Below are positions 24,208 to 35,617 of a stretch of 64,000 nucleotides of DNA, one piece after another; position 1 is the stretch's first letter; each line of letters begins with the position of its first letter. Below the pieces are notes generated by a model. That model saw nothing but the letters and a program-made list of their open reading frames with translations, had not been told where the DNA came from and searched no databases. Both the position numbers and the translations under genes were made by a program. The stretch is taken from assembly GCA_964034945.1 (NCBI GenBank), contig OZ035962.1, forward strand, positions 99,575,784 to 99,639,783, in the 5' to 3' direction. Source of the DNA: Chrysopilus asiliformis. Taxonomy: Eukaryota; Arthropoda; Insecta; Diptera; Rhagionidae.

Positions 24208-25568
24208 ATGTATGACCATGACAATAGTTCTCCACCATTTTGCGTAACTTTCGTACAAAATCAGAACATAACGTGCCTACCGTTAGCTGTGGACATGTAA
24301 AGTAAGAAATCTGAATTTTAATGATTTTTTAACAAAAGTACATAAAGCTACGTCCAGTTAAAAATAATGTTTGAGAACTCCAATGAAATACCGATTAAAT
24401 AATTAAACCTACAAAAGTCTATATAGATTTGGTAACACATCATTTATCGTAACAATTTCACATTTGCATTCATGCTGTGAAATTGAGAAATTCTTGATAG
24501 ATGGAGAAAAACTCTTTCACTGCCTATAAAACTTTTTGCAACTATTGCAGAATTTCCTAGCTTTACGTTGTATAATGGAGGTGCCCGACATGTCAATCTC
24601 AGGCTGTTTATCATAATTCAATGTCGGATAAGTAAGAGAAAGTTATTTTTAACCAAAAGCCAATAGTTTTTCCTACGTTACACAACATCTATTTTTAATA
24701 TGTTAAGAATTTCTTAGTATTTTCAGATCTGGAGTCTGCAACGCGTAACTTTTTTTTGCACCTGATTGACAAAATTTCACCGTCTTGATAGGGGGCTCCT
24801 TTAATGATTTAATAGTAATTTTCGATATGTCTGGGATTCTTAACATTTCCTTAAAATTGAAGAAATTTAATTTTAAGAGATATCCCGCGTACGTCCGTTT
24901 TTCCTGCATTTAATTATTTATTTATTTATTACATATCTAAAAGATACACGTGACTCCTCAGGGACGTTTAGATCTGAAACTTTATTGAGGGAATTTATTT
25001 CTGTAACACCAAATTTCAGAAATTTATTCCCGAAAAAGTCTTAACTTGAATTTTTTCAAATAAAATAAATTTGAGTTCTTAGAACTTTGCTAAGTGATGT
25101 TATTCGGCGATAGATGAATAAGTGGCGCAGAATGAGTTCTAATACTGCTACTACACTCTTGCCAAATGCGGGCAAATCGTACTCAATCTGGCGAGCAGTT
25201 TAATAGATTTAAGCGAGCGCAAGTCTGCAAACCCCATCCACACATTCGTCTAACTCAAGTCGAATGCACTTAAACTTAGGCGAATCAAGCAGATTTAGGC
25301 GAATCAGGCAGATTTAGGCGAGTGGATCATATACGCTCATGCGTTCGCCATGATTTGCGTGCGTTCGGTGAGAGTGCCATGTCGACAAATGAGAGAAATT
25401 CATACATTTAAATGTCATTAGTCATTTGGTGTACTTTTCTCATGTTTTAAAGGCATAATAAGAAACATAAGAAAAGCTACTATTGCTAGGGAGCAATCAA
25501 AACAGGATGATTTTTTGCCTTATCTAAATAATATAAAATGTTTGTGGAGCTTTCCGCAAGCTTCAATA

Positions 25569-26861
25569 ACACATGGATCAATAAGTCCCGAGACTAACCC
25601 AGAGATGACGCTCGTAGTAAACCAGTAACCACGTCTTTCTAGAGTACTAACCTTTGCTTGAAACGTGTCAAAATTTTAAGTCGATCGGACCAGAAACAGC
25701 TGAGTTATCGAGGTTGGAGTAAAGTTGTTTTGTAGTTTGTTTAAAAAATGGAAAAAACCGAGTTTCGTGTTCTGATAAAACATTGTTTTTTAATGGGTAA
25801 AAACACCGTGCAAGCGAAACAATGGATTGAAAAATGTTACCCGGACTCTTGTCCATCAAAAGCAACGATTTGTCGGTGGTTTGCCGAGTTTAAACGTGGT
25901 CGTACCGACACAAATGACGCGGAACGCTCGGGTAGACCTGTGGAAGCCGTTACACCGGAAAATGTGAGTGAAGTGACAAAAATTATAATGAAAGATCGTA
26001 AAGTGAAGCTCCGTGAGATTGCTGAGATAACACAGATATCATATGGAAGTGCATTTACTATCCTTCATGAAAAATTGAGCATGAAAAAGGTTTTTTCCAA
26101 GTGGGTGCCGCGATTGCTTTCGATGGAACAAAAACAGCAACGAGTCGATGATTCAGAAAGCTGTTTATCGCTATTTACTCGCAATAAAAAAGATTTCTTG
26201 CGTCGTTACGTGTCCATGGACGAAACATGGATACATCACTACACTCCAGAGTCGAAGCGGCAGTCATCTGAGTTGCGCACAGCTGGCGAAAGCCGTCCGA
26301 AGCGTCCGAAAACGCAGCAGTCAGCTGGCAAAGTCATAGCGTCAGTTTTTTGGGATACGCATGGCGTGATTTTCATTGACTACCTCGAAAAAGGTAAATC
26401 GATCAACAGTGATTATTATATTGACTTGCTGGTGCGTTTGAAGGAGGAAATCGCAAAAAAACGACCGCACATGCAGAGAAAAAAAATCCTTTTTCACCAA
26501 GACAATGCACCCTGCCACAAGTCGATGAAAACAATGGCAAAATTGAACGAATTGGGCTTTCATCTGCTTCCCCACCCCCCATACTCGCCAGATTTAGCCC
26601 CCAGTGACTACTGGCTCTTTGCTGATCTTAAAAAAATGCTCCAGGGAAAAAGATTTGGCTCAAATGAGGAGGTCATCGCTGAAACTGAAGCATATTTTGA
26701 AGCGAAAGATAATTTTTTTTATAAACATGGTATTGAAAAATTGGAAAAGCGTTGGAACGATTGTATCACCCTAAAAGGTGATTATATTGATGAATAAAAA
26801 AAAATTTGGCAAAAAAAATGTTGTTTTCATTGTTAGTCTCGGGACTTATTGATCCATGTGT
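25569..26861 (+). mobile_element. Complete irritans-type mariner element (1,293 bp)
   Basis: Terminal inverted repeats of 30 bases are identical at both ends (25569-25598 and 26832-26861; they begin ACACATGGATCAATAAGTCC). The element is flanked by TA on both sides (25567-25568 and 26862-26863), the Tc1/mariner target duplication. It carries one uninterrupted transposase frame. It interrupts the right arm of a large foldback element; the left arm holds the same site empty at 22966-22967. The inner end motif (ATAAGTCCCGAGACT) resembles irritans-subfamily ends. Perfect ends and an open frame indicate a young insertion. Confidence 0.95.
25748..26797 (+). CDS. Mariner transposase (D,D34D), intact frame
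   Basis: The 349-residue frame matches the usual irritans-type length (about 348). It would cut and paste the element by a DDE/D mechanism at TA sites. The N-terminal half (about 1-110) is the paired-type helix-turn-helix DNA-binding region. The linker motif is WVPRLL at 119-124. The catalytic triad is D158 (in MDETW), D252 (in FHQDNAPCHKS) and D287 (in YSPDLAPSDY), with 34 residues between the last two. Two departures from the family pattern are visible: L123 where the WVPxEL motif usually has E, and L176 where QSxEW usually has W. Either could change activity. The start ATG follows about 150 bases of 5' UTR after the inverted repeat. The stop is at the very end of the frame, and an AATAAA overlaps it. 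Whether the enzyme works cannot be told from sequence. Confidence 0.93.
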   Translation: MEKTEFRVLIKHCFLMGKNTVQAKQWIEKCYPDSCPSKATICRWFAEFKRGRTDTNDAERSGRPVEAVTPENVSEVTKIIMKDRKVKLREIAEITQISYGSAFTILHEKLSMKKVFSKWVPRLLSMEQKQQRVDDSESCLSLFTRNKKDFLRRYVSMDETWIHHYTPESKRQSSELRTAGESRPKRPKTQQSAGKVIASVFWDTHGVIFIDYLEKGKSINSDYYIDLLVRLKEEIAKKRPHMQRKKILFHQDNAPCHKSMKTMAKLNELGFHLLPHPPYSPDLAPSDYWLFADLKKMLQGKRFGSNEEVIAETEAYFEAKDNFFYKHGIEKLEKRWNDCITLKGDYIDE

Positions 26862-27154
26862 TACTTCTATTTATTATTACGGTATGCGGTCAGGGATTTC
26901 AACACCTTCATGGATATTAAATTGAAATGTGCCCGTAAATGTTATAAAACCAATTGTGTTCATTTTTCATACTAGAATCCCTCCTTTCAGATTTTTTCCC
27001 ACATAATTGAAATTCATTTGAGTTTTATGCGACACAGCGGACGGAATGGTTCATTGGTCCTGACTAAAACAATTTTGCTGTTTTGCTTCACCTGTTTGCT
27101 GGTTTAACATTTGAGAAATGCACAATAAGAAAACAACGCGTTGGAGGACACGCA

Positions 27155-27530
27155 AGGACACATTGTGCAAGGTGACTATTTTCCCCAGATTACATACACA
27201 AGCTCAGATATTTTAACAGGATAATAGTGAACGGGCTGTGAACTTGGAAAGTGGTCATATAGCTAGCAAATGCTCTTTCTTCTGTATAATAGAACCAGCA
27301 AAGAGAATGAAGAATATCATTTAATAAATAATATATATGTGTGAAAATATTTACCTCAAACAATCAGCTGCAGAAATAATTCTATGAAAACACAAGATTG
27401 AAATCTAATATGAGTATTATTGATAAGAAAATTCCTGATACATACGAGTGTAAGGTTAATATATTTCCGTAATATATATGCATACACTCTCTTTACAGGT
27501 GAATTTAAAAATTTGGGATTTATTGCAGGT
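27155..27530. other. No feature recognised
   Basis: AT-rich DNA between the foldback element and the next MITE. Only short frames. Confidence 0.35.
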
Positions 27531-27538
27531 TTGCTAAG

Positions 27539-27898
27539 CGCGGTATTACACACGGCAACTTTCGGGCTTACTTAAGCCGATTTTCGGGAGAAACGACTGC
27601 GGAGCGAAAAGTTGCCACTCGAAATCATGGCTTATCGACAATCTGCATACATGCAAAGCGTGTGAACCGGTTTGGGAAAAGTAGTAGGCAGAAATCATTT
27701 CCGTTCTGACCGTCAGCAGGTAAAGATCTTGGGAAGTATATGAGCAACAGGAATTTCAATGGTTTGAGTCCACACACACACATGTAAACTTGTGTAGCAT
27801 ATGGAAACAGGATTGGCTTATTTAAGCCACAAATGTAACCACATTGGTTTATTAAGCCCAAAAGTTGCCGGCTTACTTAAGCCAAGTGTAATACCGGA
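27539..27898. mobile_element. MITE with GGTATTACAC ends (360 bp)
   Basis: The left CGGTATTACACACGGCAACT and right GTGTAATACCGG are inverted. Internal GGCTTACTTAAGCC palindromes occur near both ends, and CTAAG lies on both sides (27534-27538 and 27899-27903), a likely target duplication. Confidence 0.7.
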
Positions 27899-28282
27899 CT
27901 AAGTCGACAAAAATTTTTGTTGTTGCGAGTTCATTGTAATTGCCACATCGGCTGTGTGCCAATTTGCGAAATTTTGACAGAATGAAAACGGTGTTGAATA
28001 TCTATTTCTGAAAACCAATTTTTTACATAAATTGCTGTGCGGGTAACATTTATAAAACTCTTATTTAACGAATTCACTTCTTTTTTTTACCATGATCGTC
28101 TATCAAGTGTCAAAATATACGCAGACTTTCCCAGGATGAAGTTCTGACATTCGGTGTGGTGAGTATAATCGTCAAACTTTGATTGACCACCAAATTATGA
28201 CATTTAATAATTCAGTTCTGTCAAAATTTGGGGGATTCGAAATTTTTCTAATGGCAACACTGCACCCTGCCAATGTTACACT

Positions 28283-28543
28283 GGGCCTTACCAATGAACA
28301 TTTATAAAGTCTAGTTTACTTAGTCTTAAAACTAGTGAATTTTAGTACTAGACTTTAATGGCTCTTAACAACGAGTTGTCGCTAACTTATTAGTAACAAC
28401 TTAATCATCGACTAAAATACTTTATTTTTTGTTAGAGTCGAAACTAAATTTGCCATTGGTAATAATATAAAAGTCAACTACTAAAAGTCGCTAGTTTCAA
28501 AACTAACTAAACTCGACTTTATAAATGTTCATTGGTAAGGCCC
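28283..28543. mobile_element. MITE with 29-base perfect inverted ends (261 bp)
   Basis: GGGCCTTACCAATGAACATT at the left, extending to TATAAAGTC, is exactly inverted at 28515-28543. The interior is rich in AACTAGT/ACTAGAC-like motifs that also pair imperfectly. Target duplication unclear. Confidence 0.78.
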
Positions 28544-28549
28544 ACCGAG

Positions 28550-30300
28550 TTTAGTTTTGTTATGTTTTATATAAACACAAAACAAGCATATGTTTGCGAT
28601 ACACGTACAAGGATATGAAGATACCGAAAGCTTACTTTATAACATTTATTTTTAAGGATCATGGTTTGGTTTTTTTTATGAGTTAAACATGTAATGGGTC
28701 ATCTGGTAAATTGTGATAGCCTTGCGGAGGGAGTTTTTTTTTGTGAAAAAATGTGTATTCTATTTATTATGTACAATTTCCCGTATGTTATCACAGCATA
28801 TAATCATACTTGTATTTCGATTCATTTAACGATCTCAATCATTTTCACATCCCATACAACCGAAATTTCTATCTTAGCGGCAGTAAATTATAATACAATT
28901 TTAATAACGGCAAATTCGACAAAATCCCTAACAAATGGCTTTTTATTAAACCATGTTAAGGGAAACCAAAAGCAAGCAAAAGTCTTTCAGAAATAAAACA
29001 AAATGAAAAATTTAATGGAAATAATAAATTTATGTAAATAAGCTCTACAGGTGCTATCATATGGGGATGTATCGCACATTGCCTTTATTTTAATCTGCTC
29101 AGTAATCCGTTAAGTTATAATAATACTCCTAAAAAGTTGATCCCCAATAAAAGATTTGCCATAAAGAGTGAAATCGTTAAAACGACTCCACCATAATATA
29201 CTTACATTCCCGGGATTCCATATTCTTCCTTTTTATGTCAGACTCTTCATTTTTTTCGAAATCTCTTTTTTTCAAGCAATTTCCTCAAACCATTACCACC
29301 TGCCTATATAGTACCGTTTTCTCCCCTATTTTCTCTAACTGCCATTCCTTGATCTTATATGTTTTTTTGATTTCTGACGTAGGATGGGTGAATGATGAAA
29401 GTTGTCTAAAAATAAACTCTTCCCGACGTTTATTGCGAACATTTTCTTCTCACTTTTTCGTTTCCTTTTTTATGGTTCATTCTTTCATTTTCCTCAACAT
29501 TTCCTATACAATTTTCCCTTTTCATGTTTTTCCTTGGGTTGCTTTATTTTGATCTTCTTTATAGCTACATATCAGTATAAGGCCAATTGGGATATATTTG
29601 ATGGTGCTGTTTTTATAACAATTTATAACGATATCATATTGAAAAATTTCGTATGTATTTTTTTTTCCTAACATCGTTATTCGATATTAGGACATAAAAA
29701 ATAATTAGAGAAGAAAATAAATTTCTATAAGTATTTTTGGCCGAAAAATTTATATATATGAGTTATTTTTTGCAAATTTTTCGTGACTGTTTTAATTACA
29801 TATACACCAAAAGAAATGGAGTAAAGGTTTTAAGCCTGCTGCAGGACTGACTATTTTAGCTAGTATCGGCTAAGTTTCCTTATATTAGATTACATTGATT
29901 TACCTACAGATGTCGTCTGTAAAGTTACTGAACGTTAAGGTGGAAAAAATTTATTTGAAGCAAGTTAATTTAGCTTGCCATATTAGAACACGTTTGCCTG
30001 AGGCAAACATTGCGACGATGTAAGATATTGTAAATTATAACAACCCTAAAAGAGGTGTACAATTTGTTCAGGACAGGTAAAAATCACACTTGCAGAAGGC
30101 AAACTAGAAAAATTGGCGAAAAAACAACCTGCCAATATAAAAAAATTGTTAACTTGTAGCACACGTATGTAAAGTATTGTAGGTTGAACTGTATTCTTAT
30201 ATTTTTACTGTATACTTGGAGCAAATGTACAGTTAATTTGTGGGAGTGAAAATTTCAACGAAAGAAAAATTTCCAAATAAAAATTTTCTGTCAGTCATAA
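28550..30300. other. No gene recognised
   Basis: 29,230-29,680 is strongly T-rich on the + strand, which opens long frames coding for F, L and S-rich peptides. These have no motif and overlap one another, so they are attributed to composition. Confidence 0.4.
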
Positions 30301-30309
30301 TTGCACATA

Positions 30310-31179
30310 AAGGGTGTTTTTTTTAAGCCCGATAGAACTTCAAATTTTAAAAAGTAAAACAAAAAATTAAATTTTAATCAATTTTTTTTATTTATTCAAA
30401 AGATCAATACATGGCATTAACATTTGAAAATGATTTCGAGCATATGGCCACCGCGGCTGTTCTTGACGAAGCGCATTCTGGACGTCCAATTTTGGGTCAC
30501 TTTTTCGAGGACTGCTGGCCGTATGTCACGAATAACATAACAAATGTTGGACTCCAAGGCGTCAATTGTTGCTGGTTTATCCGCATAAACCAGTGACTTC
30601 ACATAGCCCCACAGGAAATAATTGGGAGGTGTCAAATCGCACGACAGGTCCATTTCTCGAAATCAAGTTATCGACAAATTTTGATTTCAATAAGTCGATG
30701 GTTGCGGTCGCCGTATGGCACTTAGCGCCATCCTGTAGAAGCCACATCTCGTCCGGATCAATGTCATCCATATTTTCAAACAAAAAATCATTGATCATGG
30801 TGCGGTAACGATTTCCATTGACCGTAACGCGAGCTCCGGCCTCATTTTTGAAGAAATAAGGTCTGATGATGCCACCAGCGTGTAAACCGCACTAAACGGT
30901 GCATTTTTCTGGATGTAATGGAGTCTGTAAGGTCTCTTGTGGTTTTGTCTTACTCCTTGTGCGGCAATTTTGCAAAAATTGAGCTTCATCGCTGAACAAA
31001 ATTTTGCTAAAAAAAACGTCGCTTAAAAGTTGCGCGAATATACGACTAATTTTCAAAGTAAATCTGGATAATTTGGCAGAGTATACTGAACATAAATGTC
31101 AAAAATTGAGCGCAGTATAACAGCTCGTTTGACAGTTAACCCTTTCGTAAGTTCTATCTAAGCAAAAAAAAACACCCTT
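30310..31179 (-). mobile_element. Decayed DD41D mariner with both ends (870 bp)
   Basis: Ends are AAGGGTGTTTTTTTT, followed on both sides by a matching GATAGAACTT block, with TA flanks (30308-30309 and 31180-31181). The interior codes on the - strand for transposase pieces broken over several frames. The length is well below a full element of about 1.3 kb, so part of the 5' coding region is deleted. Confidence 0.85.
30417..30989 (-). pseudogene. Broken DD41D mariner transposase
   Basis: Pieces in order on the - strand: 30989-30795 (KIAAQGVRQNHKRPYRLHY...), 30798-30577 (MWLLQDGAKCHTATATIDLL, with the second catalytic D) and 30653-30417 (SCDLTPPNYFLWGYVKSLVYADKP). Frames change between pieces, and the third catalytic D, expected in TPxDFFLWG, reads N (TPPNYFLWG). 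The enzyme is dead on both grounds. Confidence 0.85.
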
Positions 31180-31184
31180 TATTT

Positions 31185-33500
31185 TGTGAACTCGGCAAGT
31201 TCAAGGTTAGCCAGAGTTCACCTTAAACTTCGGAACCGATTTGATCAGGAATCCATTCGTTTTGTTTCACAAAATATTAACAATTTTCTTATTATGTGTA
31301 TAATATCTCGGATAAGAGCAAACATTTTATAACTCTGTCCATTGGAATTTTTTTTAATATATAACTTAAGAAAATCAAGATGCTGTAATTTTATCAGACT
31401 TCAGAATGTCTCGAAAAGACCACAGATAGACCCATTCAACCCTATATACCCACATAAAATTGTGTCTATGTGCGGGCTTCCCTTTTCTTTCCAAACTTAT
31501 CAAATAATAAAATAAAATAACAAAAATTTTCTTCAGCTTGTTCTCCAAGATTCAGCTTATTGCTGGATATCAACCGCTGAGATCTCACACCCTCAAAACC
31601 TCAACGACTTGCTGTTTATGTTTTTCCCTTTTGTTAATAGGTTTTTATCTTATTTTTCCGCTGTTGTCTGGTTCCAAAGTCTTCGCGTTTTTTTTTATAA
31701 AAATCACAAAAACCAAAAATAAGAATAATATTTTCGTTTCCTCATAAAATATACAACTGTTTATATTTATATGTTAAGTATGATTGAAACAAAAAAAAAT
31801 ATCACAAAATCTAAAGTCTGGCGAAATTTAACGGCATGAATAGAGACTCACAAGTAAGTCTCAATTCACCATTTTGTCGCGAAAATTTTTTAACATTTCC
31901 CACTTTCTTGAATTTATTTTCGTCTTATTTGTTTTGCTACAGAAAGCAATCGTGTTGAGCAGATTAATGCTTTTTATATTTTATTGTTGTGGTATAAAAA
32001 TGTACAACAGCTATATGTCTTTCTGTCTAAACAAAATTAAATTCGTGGTTATTCGCATTTTTACGCAATGAGCTTTATGTCCATAAACATTACAATACTG
32101 ACGGAAACAACAAAAGGGGATTTGATTTGGAGTATTCAGGAAGAAACTCGAATTTATTTTTGATATTCCAGAGGATGAAGGGGAATAAGGAAATATTAAA
32201 ATATTATTTGCGGAAATCCTAATAGCTTCAAATGTTGTGAAAAATGATTTAAAAAAAACGTTGCAGGCGAAAATTTTTGTTTGACTTAGTTTGTTTCAAA
32301 AATATACCGAAGAAACTATCGAGACTAAAAATCTTTTTTTTACTCTAAGTTTTTAGTAATCGAAAGCTCACAAGTCTGAGAAATGTCTAAGGACATACCA
32401 CTAAAATAAAGGACAAAACGGCCATTTCAGAAAATCGATAAATCTCAACGGAAGGACTGTACTTTGAAATAAATTAAGTATGGTTACCGAACATACAATG
32501 AACGAAAAAAGTTCACAATAATTATGAATTTGTTCATAAATACCATAAAGAAGTTTAAAGTTTTCAACCAATGAATTTTATCATAGTATTTAATAAACAA
32601 CCTTTCATAGAAAATAATGTCATCATTGCCAAATTTCTGTCTCGATGTATATTTCTCTCTGAAACACATGACATTTCATTTATTTTCTTTTCCACATAGA
32701 AACGATGAATGACAACAGTAATATGATCTACAAAGAAATAATTAATTTTCGATGACATTTTAGACCAAAAACTCGATGGAAGGGCGTGCTTTGCTTCGAA
32801 AAAATACAAAAAAAAGATATTTTGTGGTCTAAAATCTGAAAACATCGACCTGAACAGAAACAATTAAAACTAATTTCTAAATGAAGATGTGATCTCCAAA
32901 ACAGATTTTTTAAAAATTCGTTTCCTGAAATAATAGTGCAATAGTTTTTAACAGAGTTTAACAGAATGATACTGGCATATTATTTTTTCGGCTCCTGCAG
33001 CGGGTAATTAGACCACTTGTTGGTAATGACGATACAAATTAATGGGGCGATATCTGAAGTGCATACTCACAGCATTTATGAACGGTTTCATAGAGAACTA
33101 AATCGGTTTATGAAATCTTTCATAATATTAACGAAATTTGTTATAAATACTATGGATTCACTTCTATGAACGCCGTTTTTAACTTTTATAAACAAAATTT
33201 CGTTCAGTTTATTGGTTAAATTTGTGCTTAAATGATTTTTTTTTTGTAAATTTTAGTACTCAAAAGTTCCAAGAAAACTCTAAATACATATTTCCATTAA
33301 ACAAACTTTTTTTTTCAAAAGATTTAGAAAATTATTGTAGCCTTTCGAGAATTCAATTATCCAATTTTATTTTTGGAAGCGTTTTTCAACCCGGTATCGG
33401 TTCTAAAGATTTCTTTGAACAATTAGATTTGTCTTCTTTTATTGCATCATCTAAATGCCTTTAAATGCACCAATATGACATATTGTTATGCTAACAAATT
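31185..33500. other. No gene or element recognised
   Basis: AT-rich, with scattered short frames on both strands. No inverted ends or tandem arrays were seen. Confidence 0.35.
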
Positions 33501-33516
33501 TTATGTTGTGCAGTCA

Positions 33517-34148
33517 TTGATTTTTTCAAACGATAAACACGAATTGTTCATTTGGTTTTCGTTTCGATATTTCAATAATGTTCTTGAAGTAATGGTCCGA
33601 TAACGACCATCATAAATATGTTGACCGGCAACAAATCCGTATTTAGCGGGTGAGAGACAAACTCGCATGAATAGTAGAAATTCGATTTCCTTATATCGAT
33701 AAACTACCCGATAGTTGTATAACCCATACTCGTAAAATCTACGTTGATGTCCAGCAAGAATAATATTTGTGTATTTGAGATAGTTTTATGTGGCTGCCTA
33801 GTAAATTGAATGACTCCTTATGCGGTGAACATAATTTTCATCAATAGCATAATATCGCCCGATAAAGGACCCTGACTGGGGTTGCAGTGCCGCTCCTGCA
33901 GAGGTTTTGCTGGTTAGGAAAATAAAGTTTTCATCTTCCCGTTGAGGATTTTTATCGCATTTGCATTCTTCGTTAGACGTTATATCCGTATCATAAAACA
34001 GGGGATGAATGTTTACGGCCAACCGTAAATACAATTTAAGGATTACTTTCTTCGGTGAGCTATGGTTTTTCCGTTGACAGGCAGCGATGTAGGTACATTT
34101 ATTCATGTTTGGAGAGACTGAGTAAAATACATAAACGAGCAGACAATA
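33517..34148 (-). other. Possible decayed or split coding segment, unidentified
   Basis: On the - strand a single reading frame is open from about 34148 to 33798 (the ATG-started part is 102 codons from 34106). It then has a TAG and a TAA four codons apart, and continues open for about 85 more codons (GHQRRFYEYGLYNYRVVYRY...) to about 33517. The composition is less AT-rich than the flanks. No known motif, signal peptide or plausible GT/AG pair bridges the stops. It could be a degraded gene, an old transposon part or chance. Confidence 0.2.
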
Positions 34149-34154
34149 TTAAAT

Positions 34155-34750
34155 CCATATACAAATGCGATACGTCTGCGTCCGGTACTATAGAAATATT
34201 ACTTCTGCACAATAACGTAAGATTTATGTCCGGTTCATATTATTTTGTAGCTGTGATCTTATTACGGATCTCTTTTCCTGTCTTATGATGATCATTATGT
34301 AATACTTTAATTTGATTCACATCCCGTTAATCAAAAAGTGGGTCGATCGGTTGCATTAGAGTTAATGATTTTTCCTTGTTGCGACACTTTATGTTTCAGA
34401 ATATTAGCGTTTGACGGAAAAAATATCCGAAGAGAACAGCATATGATTTTCTTATACAAAATATACGTTTCTCTACAATTTAAACTATAACCTGATGAAT
34501 AAAATATTATTTTATAAAAACACATGAATTTTTATTTTACAAAATCTGAAATATCTCGATAATGATAAAAGCTATCGATTTACAGTAAAAGGCAAAAATT
34601 TAGAGAATTTTTGTATCTAATTATTTAAATATTTTTTTCCAAAAAGCGTTAAAAATCTAGTTTTTTCCGTTTTTAATGAAAATATCTCAATAACGGTAAA
34701 AGATAGTGGATAATTGTAAAATACAAAATTGTGGAAAATATTATTTTCTT
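34155..34750. other. No feature recognised
   Basis: AT-rich DNA up to the target duplication of the GTAC-rich hAT element. Confidence 0.35.
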
Positions 34751-34764
34751 CAATTTATCTCATA

Positions 34765-35390
34765 CAGAGCTGGCAATACTTCAGTACATTTGATACTGCA
34801 GTACACGAGCACTACCAGTACATAGATACTTGTACTGGGCTTGCCACCAGTATCAATACCTTAAGTATTGGTACTGCACGATCAGTACCAGTACTTGAAG
34901 TACTTGTAATCGATGCACGGATCCAGCCCCAGTACAAAAAGTACTGGTACTGGTTTTTTACAATATTTGTATTTTTGTACTGGTTTTTTGCAATACCAGT
35001 ACTTTTTGTACTGGCATTGGTTTTTGCAGTACCAGTACTTTTTATACTTTTTCAAGTATTTTTGCAAAAGTACTGGAATTTTTTCAAGTATTTTTGCAAA
35101 AGTACTGGAATTTTTTCAAGTACTTTTGCAAAAGTACTGGAATTTTTTCAAGTATTTTTCGCGAAAGTACTGATATTTTTCAAGTACATGGTACTGGTAC
35201 TGGAGTTTTCAGTACCATTACCGATGTTGGTATTTTTGTACTGCTCAGTCAGAGCAATACCAGTACAAGATTTACTGGTACTGAAATCTCAGTATCAGTA
35301 CTTTTTGTACTGATACTGAAATGCGGTTAAAAGTATCAATACCATATACTGGTACTGATAATTGAGTATTGAGTATTTTGCCCAGCTCTG
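34765..35390. mobile_element. hAT-type MITE packed with GTAC motifs (626 bp)
   Basis: Ends are CAGAGCTGG at 34765 and CCAGCTCTG at 35382-35390, with a perfect 8-base duplication ATCTCATA on both sides (34757-34764 and 35391-35398). This establishes a hAT insertion. The interior holds about 31 GTAC tetramers, many as AGTACT or GGTACTGG, and a block of near-identical units of about 36 bases (CAAAAGTACTGGAATTTTTT, 35065-35160). Long open frames appear on both strands simply because the repeat lacks stop codons. Confidence 0.9.
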
Positions 35391-35565
35391 ATCTCATACA
35401 ATGGAGCACCGAAAACCCGGTATTTTTTGAGAGAATCGAAAATACTGATTTTTTTAATATTGGTATATCTTGATTCCGGTTAGATATATTGAGTAAGTCC
35501 TAGTAAAAGACAAAAGTGTGGGAAATTTTACAGTCTTGCCCCATTACGACGCCTCATGTCTCTTT

Positions 35566-35617
35566 TGTAGCGACTTAATTAACTTTACCAAGGCTAGATT
35601 CGTGTAAAATATATTCT
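35566..35617 (+). repeat. 52-base direct repeat, first copy
   Basis: TGTAGCGACTTAATTAACTT and the following bases recur at 36697-36748 with only two differences. The adjoining sequences differ, so this is a short repeated block of unknown origin about 1.1 kb apart. Confidence 0.7.

Larger units (their letters stand above)
22680..27150. mobile_element. Large foldback element with about 1.5-kb inverted arms
   Basis: The sequence from about 22680 to 24207 recurs, inverted, from 24352 to about 27150 once the 1,293-bp mariner is removed. Arms are about 1.5 kb each with few differences; the unpaired centre (24208-24351) is about 145 bases. Examples of paired blocks: TTTAACATTTGAGAAATGCA near 27102 mirrors 22701-22722, and GACTTGCGCTCGCTTAAATC near 23309 mirrors about 25205-25225. 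Outer boundaries fade over about 20 bases and no target duplication was identified. No transposase is recognised apart from the later mariner. It could be a foldback transposon (FB/Galileo-like architecture) or an inverted duplication. Confidence 0.85.
24352..27150 (-). repeat. Right arm of the foldback element, split by the mariner
   Basis: Inverted copy of the left arm. It carries the counterpart 68-codon frame on the - strand (24703-24909, MQEKRTYAGY...), which differs from the left copy at only three residues. The mariner at 25569-26861 interrupts it; joining the flanks around one TA restores the left-arm sequence exactly at that site. Confidence 0.8.

Noticed and set aside
29235..29671. 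Overlapping frames of 105 and 89 codons
   Set aside because: T-rich strand composition produces F/S/L-rich peptides in more than one frame; no motifs.
34729..35330. Long open frames (up to 194 codons) on both strands
   Set aside because: They coincide with the GTAC-rich hAT MITE. The repeat unit simply lacks stop codons in several frames, and the peptides are low-complexity F/Y/V strings.
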